A DNA stretch of 6,071 nt from an uncultured Gammaproteobacteria bacterium (GCA_903921135.1 CAIXOY010000575.1:1-6071); one strand, 5' to 3'; positions 1 to 6,071 are shown, numbered from the stretch's first letter. The notes: a model not told the origin generated them from the letters alone. Numbers and translations: made by a program.

Positions 1-423
1 AGCGCCCATCTCTCGCAGCGGGGCCGCAACACGGGCCATGGGTCGGCGCGTGAGCGAGGCGTCGCCCACCAAGCGCGCATCGAAAGGCTGACCGCTCAGC
101 AAGCCGGCGAGCAGCCGCATCGAGGTGCCCGAGTTGCCGAGATCCAGATCCGACTGCGGCACGCGCAGGCCGTGCAAACCGACGCCATGCACCGTGACAC
201 GACCTGACGAGGGCCTGTCGATACGAACGCCCATCGCGCGGAACGCTGCAAGTGTCGCCAGGCTGTCTTCGCCTTCGAGGAAACCCTCCACTTCTGTCAC
301 GCCCTCGGCGATCGAGCCAAGCATGATCGAGCGATGCGAAATCGACTTGTCCCCGGCCACGCGGATTTCGCCGCGCAAAGGGCCTCCACCACACGCGATG
401 AAGTCAGTCCGCAGTGCGTTCAT
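1..423 (-). CDS. aroA: 3-phosphoshikimate 1-carboxyvinyltransferase (EPSP synthase), N-terminal part, cut by the window's left edge
   Basis: Sixth step of the shikimate pathway: transfers the enolpyruvyl group of phosphoenolpyruvate to shikimate 3-phosphate, in the cytoplasm. The 141 visible codons are about a third of the usual 430-450 residues. They show GDKSISHR at residues 24-31 (K26, S27 and R31 match the substrate-binding Lys, Ser and Arg of the family), LEGED at 49-53, LGNSGTSMRLL at 95-105 (N97, G99, T100, R103) and GDASLTRRPMARV at 120-132. The 'SISHR...LEGED...GDASL.(R/K)RPM' pattern is closer to the Pseudomonas-type and CP4-type enzymes than to E. coli AroA. The Gly replaced by Ala in the CP4 enzyme is still Gly here (G99), while the residue matching E. 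coli Pro101 is Leu104. The ATG at 423 overlaps the tyrA stop as ATGA and has a strong ribosome-binding site, so translation is probably coupled to tyrA. The C-terminal domain is not visible. Family assignment is very secure. Confidence 0.97.
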   Translation of the reverse strand, partial: MNALRTDFIACGGGPLRGEIRVAGDKSISHRSIMLGSIAEGVTEVEGFLEGEDSLATLAAFRAMGVRIDRPSSGRVTVHGVGLHGLRVPQSDLDLGNSGTSMRLLAGLLSGQPFDARLVGDASLTRRPMARVAAPLREMGA

Positions 424-1334
424 TCGCCCTCCCCGGGTCTGGACGGGGGCGCCGAGAGCGTCCCCAGATAGCGGCTGCGCGCCTCGCGCGCCGAGAGAAA
501 GGCCCCGTGCAAGGCGGCTGCATCGGCCGACTCCACTACTGCACGCAGCCCGGCCAAGCCCTCGGCGTAGAGGTCAATGGCTCCCAGCAGCGCTGCCCGA
601 TTGGCAAGCGCGATGTCGCGCCACATCACGGGATCACTGGAGGCGATGCGGGTGAAATCGCGGAAGCCTCCCGCAGCAAAGCGGAAGATCTCCTCGCTCG
701 CGTCCTGCTTCGAAAGAACGTTCACCAGCGTGAATGCGAGTACGTGCGGCAGATGACTGGTGAGGGCAAGAACGCGATCGTGCTCGCCGGCATCCATGCA
801 CACCACCGTCGCGCCCGCCAGCTCCCAGATCTCTCTCATGCGGGCAACGGCAGCGGCGGAACTCTGTGCATGCGGCGTGAGGATGACCCGGTGACCACGA
901 AACAGATCGGCACGCGCGGCACCCACGCCCGAGCGCTCCGAGCCCGCGATCGGATGGCCCGGCACCAGCCCGGGCGGCAAGCTGCCGAAAACCCGCTGCG
1001 CAGCGTCCAGAACGCTGCCTTTCACACTGGCCACATCGGTGATCAGGACGCCGGGCGGAGCGTGATCGCGGATGGCCTCGAAGACGCATTCGACCGCGAG
1101 TGTGGGCACGGCCACCACCACGATGGCTGCTCCCGTCAGCGCGGCCTCCAGGGTAGGCGCCACAGCGTCGACCACGCCACAGGCCAAGGCCTGTTCCCGC
1201 GCCGAGGAAGCGAGATCGTAGCCCCGCACGTGTTGTGCGCAGCCGGCCGCGCGCATGGCTGCGGCCAGAGAGCCGCCGATCAGGCCAAGCCCCACGACGA
1301 CCGCAACCTGTTGCGGAACGGTCGCGGCAACCAT
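420..1334 (-). CDS. tyrA: Prephenate/cyclohexadienyl dehydrogenase (tyrosine branch)
   Basis: Oxidatively decarboxylates prephenate (possibly also arogenate) to 4-hydroxyphenylpyruvate (or tyrosine), in the cytoplasm. The protein is 304 residues, a normal size for a stand-alone TyrA. The nucleotide-binding Rossmann domain occupies about residues 8-165, with VVVGLGLIGGSLA at 12-24 (G15, G17, G20) and D40 at the end of the second strand, an acidic residue that suggests NAD rather than NADP. TDVASVKG lies at 99-106. GHPIAGSERSG at 126-136 carries H127, matching the family's catalytic histidine. The all-helical C-terminal dimerisation domain includes HDRVLALTSHLPH at 185-197 and GGFRDFTRIASSDPVMWRDI at 222-241. 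No chorismate mutase domain and no fused AroA follow, unlike the E. coli and Pseudomonas fusions respectively. No C-terminal ACT domain is seen, so feedback inhibition, if any, would act through the catalytic core. It starts 1 base after the pheA stop and overlaps aroA by 4 bases. Substrate preference (prephenate or arogenate) cannot be read from the sequence. Confidence 0.96.
   Translation of the reverse strand: MVAATVPQQVAVVVGLGLIGGSLAAAMRAAGCAQHVRGYDLASSAREQALACGVVDAVAPTLEAALTGAAIVVVAVPTLAVECVFEAIRDHAPPGVLITDVASVKGSVLDAAQRVFGSLPPGLVPGHPIAGSERSGVGAARADLFRGHRVILTPHAQSSAAAVARMREIWELAGATVVCMDAGEHDRVLALTSHLPHVLAFTLVNVLSKQDASEEIFRFAAGGFRDFTRIASSDPVMWRDIALANRAALLGAIDLYAEGLAGLRAVVESADAAALHGAFLSAREARSRYLGTLSAPPSRPGEGE
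427..434 (-). promoter_or_regulatory. Ribosome binding site for aroA inside the tyrA 3' end
   Basis: On the minus strand GGGGAGGG lies just before the aroA ATG, with 4 bases between the GGAGG core and the start codon. This is slightly short but workable. The same bases encode the last residues of TyrA (Pro-Gly-Glu-Gly-Glu), so the odd hydrophilic end of TyrA may partly reflect selection for this site. It supports ATG 423 as the aroA start. Confidence 0.65.
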
Positions 1335-1335
1335 C

Positions 1336-2457
1336 TCAGATGACTGCCTGCGGATAGGAGCCGAGAATCTTCACCATCACCGTTTGCGCGCGGATCTCTT
1401 CGAGCACCGCGGCAATGCGCGGCTCGTCCTGATGCCCCTCGAATTCGATGAAGAAAAGGTAGGTCCAGGTCTCGGTGCGCGAGGGCCGGGTGTCGATCCG
1501 CGTAAGCATGAGTTGTTCGCGCTGGAAGGGCTCCAGCACGCGGAACAAGGCACCGGGACGGTTGTGGGTAGACACGATGATCGAGGTCTTGTCGCGCCCG
1601 CTGGGCTTCGCGCCCTCGCGTCCGATGACCAGAAAGCGCGTGGTGTTGTCAGGGTAGTCCTGGATATTGCTGGCAAGGCTCTGCAGGCCGTGACCCTCGC
1701 GCGCCATGTCGCCCGCAACAGCTGCGGTAGTCGGATCCTGTGCCGCCAGCCTCGCTGCCTCGCCATTGCTGGAGACGGCAGCCTGTTCGACGCCATGCCA
1801 GTGCTTGTCGAGCCAGCCCCGGCACTGCGCGAGCGCCTGCTGGTGGGCGCAGATACGACGTATCGCGGCGGGATCGCTCGCGGGCGAAGCAAGAAGATGG
1901 AGCCGTACAGGAAGTTCTACTTCGCCGCAGATCTTCAACTGCGAGCGAATGAAGTTGTCGAGCGTGTGCGTGACCATGCCTTCGGTGGAGTTTTCGACGG
2001 GCACCACCCCGTAATCGGTGTCGCCCGCATCGACTGCCGCAAACACATCACCGATACCCGGCAAGGGGCGTCCCACCACGGCATGCCCGAAATGCTTCAG
2101 CGCTGCCGCCTGGCTGAACGTACCCTCGGGGCCGAGAAAGGCGACGCGCACCGGCTGCTCCAGCGCAAGGCAGGCCGACATGATCTCGCGGAAGATGTGC
2201 GCCACCTCCGCCGCAGGCAGGGGGCCCGGGTTGCGTTCCATCACGGCGCGCAGCACCTGCGCCTCGCGCTCGGGGCGGTAAAAGCTCAGCTCGCCCGTCG
2301 CTCCGGCCGCTGCAGTGAGTTCCGCGCGTTTCACCTCTGCCACCTGCTGGGCACACACCGCACGGCGGTTGAGCAGATCCTGGATCTGTCTGTCGATCGC
2401 GTCGATGTCCGCGCGGATGCGCTGCAGCGCGGCCTCTGGCGATCCGTTCGCGGTCAC
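1336..2457 (-). CDS. pheA: Bifunctional chorismate mutase/prephenate dehydratase (P-protein)
   Basis: Makes phenylpyruvate from chorismate in two steps, committing carbon to phenylalanine. With the GTG start at 2457 the protein is 373 residues, typical for the family. Order of domains: AroQ-type chorismate mutase at about 8-100 (R15, R32, K43 and the FYRPERE segment at 59-65, with E100 where E. coli has the catalytic Gln88, as yeast mutase does); prephenate dehydratase at about 103-280 (VAFLGPEGTFSQ at 105-116, VVPVENSTEG at 151-160, TTRF at 272-275); and a regulatory ACT domain at about 290-370 (GALF at 302-305, IDTRPSR at 321-327). The ACT domain normally binds phenylalanine for feedback inhibition. 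The open frame extends upstream into serC, but the residues encoded there look nothing like the family. The GTG has AAGGG at 2466-2470 with 8 bases of spacing and places the mutase helix at the usual distance from the N-terminus. It lies 4 bases after the serC stop and 1 base before tyrA, so it is almost certainly cotranscribed with both. Confidence 0.97.
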   Translation of the reverse strand: MTANGSPEAALQRIRADIDAIDRQIQDLLNRRAVCAQQVAEVKRAELTAAAGATGELSFYRPEREAQVLRAVMERNPGPLPAAEVAHIFREIMSACLALEQPVRVAFLGPEGTFSQAAALKHFGHAVVGRPLPGIGDVFAAVDAGDTDYGVVPVENSTEGMVTHTLDNFIRSQLKICGEVELPVRLHLLASPASDPAAIRRICAHQQALAQCRGWLDKHWHGVEQAAVSSNGEAARLAAQDPTTAAVAGDMAREGHGLQSLASNIQDYPDNTTRFLVIGREGAKPSGRDKTSIIVSTHNRPGALFRVLEPFQREQLMLTRIDTRPSRTETWTYLFFIEFEGHQDEPRIAAVLEEIRAQTVMVKILGSYPQAVI

Positions 2458-2470
2458 GACATCAGCCCTT
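2455..2470 (-). promoter_or_regulatory. Ribosome binding site and GTG start of pheA at the serC stop
   Basis: The minus strand reads AAGGG (2470-2466), then the serC TGA (2464-2462), then the GTG (2457-2455), with 8 bases between AAGGG and the start. An out-of-frame ATG overlaps the serC stop (2462-2460) and opens a two-codon frame, ATG-TCG-TGA, whose stop overlaps the GTG as GTGA. There is no in-frame ATG near this point: the nearest upstream one lies 57 bases inside serC, without family-like sequence after it. This decides the start. It has not been tested experimentally. Confidence 0.6.
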
Positions 2471-3544
2471 GCGAGCAGCGAAGTCGCGCATGAACGACAC
2501 CAGCGCCTCCACCGCATCGAGCCCGAGGGCGTTGTAGATGCTCGCGCGCATGCCACCGACGGAGCGGTGTCCCTCGAGGTTGAGGAGCCCTGCCTCGCGC
2601 GCGCCAGAGAGAAACTCCTTCTCGAGCGAGGCATCCGCCAACGTGAAAGGCACGTTCATCCAGGAGCGCGAGGCTTTCTCGACAGGGTTGGCATAGAAGC
2701 CACTCCCGTCGATGTAACCGTAGAGTGCCTCGGCCTTGCAGCGGTTACGCTCTGCCATGGCATCGAGACCGCCCTGCTCTTTCAGCCACGCGAAGACGAG
2801 CCCTGCGAGGTAGATCCCGAAGGTTGGAGGCGTGTTGTACATCGAGGCATTGGCCGCTTGCAGCGTCCAGTCGAGCACTGCGGGCGTGCGCGCATCGGGT
2901 GCGCCGAGCAGATCCTTGCGCACGATGACGATCACCAGTCCGGCAGGACCGATGTTCTTCTGGGCGCCGGCATAGATGACGCCGAAGCGGCTCACGTCGA
3001 CCGGACGGGAGAGGATGGTCGAGGACATGTCGGCAACAAGCGCGGCCGGGCTGGCATCCGGGATCCAGCCGAACTCGAGGCCACCGATGGTCTCGTTGGG
3101 GGTGTAGTGGAGGTAGGCGGCATCCGCGCTGCGTGTCCACAGCGACTGCGGCGGCACGGACAGGAAACGATCCGACTCGGAACTGGCGACCACGTTCACG
3201 TCGCAGTACTTGCGTGCTTCGGCGATGGCCTTGATCGACCACTGTCCGGTGTTGGCGTAATCGGCGCGCGCCGCACCCCGCAGCAGGTTCAGGGGGATGG
3301 CAGCGAACTGCGCCGTTGCCCCGCCCTGCAGGAAGAGCACGGCGTAGTCATCGGAGATGCCCATCAGTTCGCGCAGGTCCCGCTCGGCCGCATCTGCGAC
3401 GGAGACGAACTCCTTGCTGCGATGGCTCATCTCCATCACCGACAGGCCCTTGCCATGCCAGTCGAGGAGTTCGTCACGCGCCTGCTCAAGAACGGATTCT
3501 GGCAGCGCGGCAGGACCGGCGCAGAAGTTGTAAAACCTGCTCAT
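2462..3544 (-). CDS. serC: Phosphoserine aminotransferase
   Basis: Pyridoxal-phosphate enzyme that transaminates 3-phosphohydroxypyruvate with glutamate to give phosphoserine. In bacteria with the PdxB route the same enzyme also acts on the precursor of 4-phosphohydroxythreonine for PLP synthesis. The 360-residue length is normal (E. coli SerC is about 362). Visible landmarks: FYNFCAGPAALP at 4-15, SHRSKEF at 40-46 (H41, R42, phosphate-binding), GGATAQF at 74-80, NTGQWS at 98-103 with W102 stacking on the PLP ring, ADMSS at 171-175 with D172 for the pyridine nitrogen, GAQKNIGPAG at 193-202 with K196 as the Schiff-base lysine, NTPPTF at 237-242, and EGHRSVGGMRAS at 324-335 with H326, R327 and R334. 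This is a class V aminotransferase fold with nothing missing. It starts 52 bases after gyrA, with a Shine-Dalgarno-like GAGAGG. It ends 4 bases before the pheA GTG, so it is the first gene of the compact amino-acid operon. Confidence 0.98.
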   Translation of the reverse strand: MSRFYNFCAGPAALPESVLEQARDELLDWHGKGLSVMEMSHRSKEFVSVADAAERDLRELMGISDDYAVLFLQGGATAQFAAIPLNLLRGAARADYANTGQWSIKAIAEARKYCDVNVVASSESDRFLSVPPQSLWTRSADAAYLHYTPNETIGGLEFGWIPDASPAALVADMSSTILSRPVDVSRFGVIYAGAQKNIGPAGLVIVIVRKDLLGAPDARTPAVLDWTLQAANASMYNTPPTFGIYLAGLVFAWLKEQGGLDAMAERNRCKAEALYGYIDGSGFYANPVEKASRSWMNVPFTLADASLEKEFLSGAREAGLLNLEGHRSVGGMRASIYNALGLDAVEALVSFMRDFAARKG

Positions 3545-3596
3545 CTCGCGAACATCCTCTCTTTACATGCGTGGGTGTGATTCCCGGACCCGGCGA
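3545..3596 (-). other. gyrA-serC spacer, 52 bases, no clear terminator
   Basis: This is the only real intergenic gap in the window. It holds the serC ribosome-binding site and little else. A CCGG-GT-CCGG inverted repeat occurs close to the gyrA stop, but its 2-base loop cannot form a proper hairpin and no T-run follows on the minus strand, so I do not call a terminator. I see no convincing -35/-10 pair. A serC promoter inside the gyrA 3' end is possible and cannot be excluded by eye. Confidence 0.5.
3556..3561 (-). promoter_or_regulatory. Ribosome binding site of serC
   Basis: GAGAGG on the minus strand, preceded by AAA, lies 11 bases before the serC ATG (3544-3542). That is on the long side. 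An out-of-frame ATG directly follows it (3555-3553) and opens a four-codon frame (Met-Phe-Ala-Arg, then TGA) whose stop overlaps the serC start as ATGA. The SerC start itself is secure because MSRFYNFCAGP is the usual N-terminus of the family. Confidence 0.5.
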
Positions 3597-6071
3597 TCAG
3601 GCCTCGGCACCCGGTTCTTCGGACGAGGCGACGGCCTCTGACCCCGCCTCCGGTTCGGCCTCTGCCACGCGGGCAAAGCCGGCGATGGTCTCGCCATCGC
3701 GTACGTTCATGAGACGCACTCCCTGCGTGTTGCGGCTCACCAGCGAGATCTGTTCCACGCCCGTGCGAAGCAAGGTGCCCTGATCCGTGCTCAGCATGAT
3801 CTGATCGGTTGCAGACACACCCAGCGCACCCACCAGCACGCCGTTACGCGCGCTGGTCTGCATGGCAATCACGCCCTGAACACCTCGCCCGTGCAGCGGG
3901 AAATCATCGATCGGCGTGCGCTTGCCGTAGCCGTTAGCGCTGATCGTGAGCACTTCCGGCAGCGCCGGATCGGGCACGATCAGAGAGACCACTGTGTTCT
4001 CCCCGGACAGGCGCATGCCGCGCACACCGTGCGCGCCGCGGCCCATCGGCCGCACATCCGACTCACGGAAACGCACCGATTTGCCAGCACTGCTGAACAA
4101 CAGGATGTCGTTGTTGCCATCGGTGATGGCTGCGCTCACGAGATGATCGCCCTCACCGAGGTCGATGGCGATCAGGCCCGCGGAGCGGGGCCGCGAGAAG
4201 GACTCGAGCGCGGTCTTCTTGACCGTTCCGTCGGAGGTCGCCATGAAGACGTAGCGATCGGCGCTGAATTCCTTCACGGGCAGGAGCGTGGTGATGCGCT
4301 CGCCCTGCTGGAGATTCAGCAGATTCACCAGCGGACGCCCCTTGGCGGCTCGCGAGGCAACGGGAATCTCGTAGACCTTCAGCCAGAAAACGCGCCCGCG
4401 ATCCGAGAAGCACAGGATGGTGTCGTGGGTGTTTGCCACGAGGAGGTGCTCGATCGAGTCCTCGTCTTTCACCGGCGCGCCGGATTTGCCCATCCCGCCG
4501 CGGTGCTGGGACTGGTAGGTGTCGAGAGGCTGGCCCTTGGCATAGCCGCCGAAAGATACCGTCACCACGCGGTCTTCCGGGGTGATCAGGTCTTCCATCG
4601 AGATGTTGTGGCGGTCTTCCACGATCTCGGTGCGGCGCGCGTCGCCGTAGTCGGCAGCCACGGTCTCGAGTTCGCTGCGGATCACGGACATCAGGCGGTC
4701 AGGGTCGCCCAGGATCTCGAGGAAATCGCTGATCTCGTCGAGTTTCTGTTTGTACTCCTCGAGGAGTTTCTCGTGTTCCAGTCCGGTGAGCCGGTGCAGG
4801 CGCAGATCGAGAATGGCTTGTGCCTGCTCGGGCGAGAGGCGGTATACGCCCTCGACCATTCCGTAGCGGGCCTCGAGGTCTTCTGGGCGCGAGGCACCCG
4901 AGCCCGTGCGCTCGAGCATGGCGGCCACGCCACCCGGGGCCCAGTCACGCGCGATCAGGCGCTCGCGGGCCTCGGCAGGGCTCGCTGAATTGCGGATGAG
5001 CTCGATCACATCGTCGATATTGGCTAGCGCGATGGCCAAGCCTTCGAGCACGTGAGCCCGCTCGCGGGCCTTGCGGAGCAGGAACACGGTGCGGCGCGTC
5101 ACGACTTCGCGACGATGACGCAAGAAGGCTTCGAGGATTTCTTTGAGTGTGAGGGTGCGCGGCTGACCATCGACCAGCGCCACCATGTTGATGCCGAAAA
5201 CGCTCTCGAGCTGGGTCTGCTGGTAGAGCTTGTTCAGCACCACCTCGCCCGACTCGCCGCGGCGCAGTTCGATCACCACGCGCAGACCGTCCTTGTCGGA
5301 CTCGTCGCGCAACTCGCTGATCCCTTCGATCTGTTTTTCCTTCACCAGCTCGGCGATCTTCTCGATCAGCTTGGCCTTGTTCAGCTGGTAGGGGATCTCG
5401 TGGATGATGATCGTGTCGCGGTTGCTGGCGTCGTCGACGATGACCTCGGCGCGGGCGCGCACATACACGCGGCCCCGACCCGTGCGATAGGCCTCCTGAA
5501 TTCCAGCGTGGCCGTGAATGATGCCGCCGGTGGGGAAATCCGGACCGGGAACGAGACGGATCAGTTCGTCGATCGACAGATCGGGATCGGCGATCAGCGC
5601 AAGGCAGGCACTCACCACCTCGCCCAGGTTGTGCGGGGGAATGTTGGTGGCCATGCCGACCGCGATGCCGGCCGAACCGTTTACCAGCAGGTTGGGGACC
5701 CGGGTGGGCAGGACGGCCGGGATCTGCTCGGTGCCGTCGTAGTTGGGCACGAAGTCGACGGTTTCCTTGTCGAGGTCGGCCATCAGATCGTGGGCGATCC
5801 GCTTCATGCGGATCTCGGTGTAGCGCATCGCCGCGGCGGAGTCCCCGTCCACAGAGCCGAAGTTGCCCTGACCATCGACAAGCACGTAGCGCATCGAGAA
5901 AGGCTGGGCCATCCGCACGATCGTGTCGTATACGGCCGAGTCCCCGTGGGGGTGGTACTTGCCGATCACGTCGCCCACGATGCGAGCGGACTTCTTGTAG
6001 GCCTTGTTCCAGTCGTTGCCCAGTTCGCTCATGGCGAAGAGCACGCGGCGGTGCACGGGTTTCAGACCATC
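3597..6071 (-). CDS. gyrA: DNA gyrase subunit A, missing about 38 N-terminal residues beyond the window's right edge
   Basis: Breaks and rejoins DNA in the GyrA2-GyrB2 complex that introduces negative supercoils. The frame is open to the last base; the first visible residues, DGLKPVHRRVLFAM, match E. coli GyrA from about Asp39. 824 residues are visible, giving about 862 in all (E. coli 875). The winged-helix/breakage domain has the quinolone-determining segment HPHGDSAVYDT, with Ser at E. coli position 83 (codon 5939-5937) and Asp at position 87 (5927-5925), and the catalytic Tyr122 equivalent in AAMRYTEIR (codon 5822-5820). Tower and coiled-coil segments follow, then the C-terminal beta-propeller with repeated blades (for example FSSAGKSVRF and STDQGTLLRT). 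The GyrA box reads QHRGGMG at about visible residue 522, a variant of QRRGG(K/R)G; having this box argues for gyrase over topoisomerase IV ParC. The last 25 or so residues are rich in Glu and Ala, an acidic tail like that of other proteobacterial GyrAs. It is upstream of serC with no visible terminator. Confidence 0.98.
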   Translation of the reverse strand, partial: DGLKPVHRRVLFAMSELGNDWNKAYKKSARIVGDVIGKYHPHGDSAVYDTIVRMAQPFSMRYVLVDGQGNFGSVDGDSAAAMRYTEIRMKRIAHDLMADLDKETVDFVPNYDGTEQIPAVLPTRVPNLLVNGSAGIAVGMATNIPPHNLGEVVSACLALIADPDLSIDELIRLVPGPDFPTGGIIHGHAGIQEAYRTGRGRVYVRARAEVIVDDASNRDTIIIHEIPYQLNKAKLIEKIAELVKEKQIEGISELRDESDKDGLRVVIELRRGESGEVVLNKLYQQTQLESVFGINMVALVDGQPRTLTLKEILEAFLRHRREVVTRRTVFLLRKARERAHVLEGLAIALANIDDVIELIRNSASPAEARERLIARDWAPGGVAAMLERTGSGASRPEDLEARYGMVEGVYRLSPEQAQAILDLRLHRLTGLEHEKLLEEYKQKLDEISDFLEILGDPDRLMSVIRSELETVAADYGDARRTEIVEDRHNISMEDLITPEDRVVTVSFGGYAKGQPLDTYQSQHRGGMGKSGAPVKDEDSIEHLLVANTHDTILCFSDRGRVFWLKVYEIPVASRAAKGRPLVNLLNLQQGERITTLLPVKEFSADRYVFMATSDGTVKKTALESFSRPRSAGLIAIDLGEGDHLVSAAITDGNNDILLFSSAGKSVRFRESDVRPMGRGAHGVRGMRLSGENTVVSLIVPDPALPEVLTISANGYGKRTPIDDFPLHGRGVQGVIAMQTSARNGVLVGALGVSATDQIMLSTDQGTLLRTGVEQISLVSRNTQGVRLMNVRDGETIAGFARVAEAEPEAGSEAVASSEEPGAEA

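Noticed and set aside
414..1343. 309-codon plus-strand open frame antisense to tyrA
   Set aside because: It lies wholly opposite a well-conserved tyrA in GC-rich DNA, where long antisense frames are common. Its translation is rich in Arg, His and Gly and resembles no family I know.
1255..2493. 412-codon plus-strand open frame antisense to pheA
   Set aside because: It mirrors the codon periodicity of pheA and has no recognisable domain. It also crosses the pheA-tyrA junction.
2458..2634. Upstream extension of the pheA frame to an ATG inside serC
   Set aside because: The extra 59 residues are Arg/Ser-rich and unlike any chorismate mutase N-terminus. They overlap the conserved end of serC, and the GTG at 2457 has a good ribosome-binding site.
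2315..3580. 421-codon plus-strand open frame antisense to serC
   Set aside because: The opposite strand encodes SerC with every catalytic residue in place, and the antisense product shows no domain.
3584..3596. CCGG-rich inverted repeat after the gyrA stop as a terminator
   Set aside because: The loop would be only 2 bases and no T-run follows on the minus strand.
4754..4767. Perfect 14-base palindrome ACTCCTCGAGGAGT
   Set aside because: It lies within gyrA and is explained by the codons for Leu-Leu-Glu-Glu-Tyr in the coiled coil. There is no second copy or regulatory context to suggest an operator.
3891..4988. 365-codon plus-strand open frame antisense to gyrA
   Set aside because: It is a shadow of the GyrA C-terminal domain. 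The His/Arg/Val-rich product is typical of such frames.
1..6071. Search for a novel system, mobile element, CRISPR array, tRNA or small RNA
   Set aside because: Conserved housekeeping genes fill the window almost without gaps. No direct repeats, integrase or transposase frames, tRNA-like structure or unassigned space remain.

Overview
All five genes in this window lie on the minus strand, so transcription runs from high to low coordinates in the order gyrA, serC, pheA, tyrA, aroA. It is a chromosomal housekeeping segment. The DNA is GC-rich. The proteins resemble those of high-GC Gamma- or Betaproteobacteria: a class-II-like 'SISHRSIMLG' AroA, a fused chorismate mutase/prephenate dehydratase, and a TyrA with an N-terminal GxGxxG fold. 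The order gyrA-serC-pheA-(hisC)-tyrA-aroA is a known arrangement in Pseudomonas-like and some betaproteobacterial genomes. I cannot fix the genus from this sequence.

Layout: gyrA (6071 to 3597) lacks only its extreme N-terminus, which lies beyond the right edge. After a 52-base gap comes serC (3544 to 2462). Four bases later pheA begins at a GTG (2457 to 1336). One base after pheA comes tyrA (1334 to 420). aroA (423 to 1) overlaps the tyrA stop as ATGA and runs off the left edge after 141 codons.

How the genes fit together: AroA makes EPSP, the precursor of chorismate. PheA converts chorismate to prephenate and then phenylpyruvate. TyrA diverts prephenate to 4-hydroxyphenylpyruvate. SerC makes phosphoserine and, in many bacteria, a pyridoxal phosphate precursor. 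The serC-aroA part is packed tightly enough to be a single translationally coupled operon. GyrA, the DNA gyrase A subunit, is functionally unrelated, but I see no terminator between it and serC.

I see no mobile element, CRISPR array, RNA gene, phage gene or unexplained open region. More than 98% of the window is accounted for by conserved coding sequence. I do not think it holds an undescribed system. The findings below are small points about gene junctions and motif variants.
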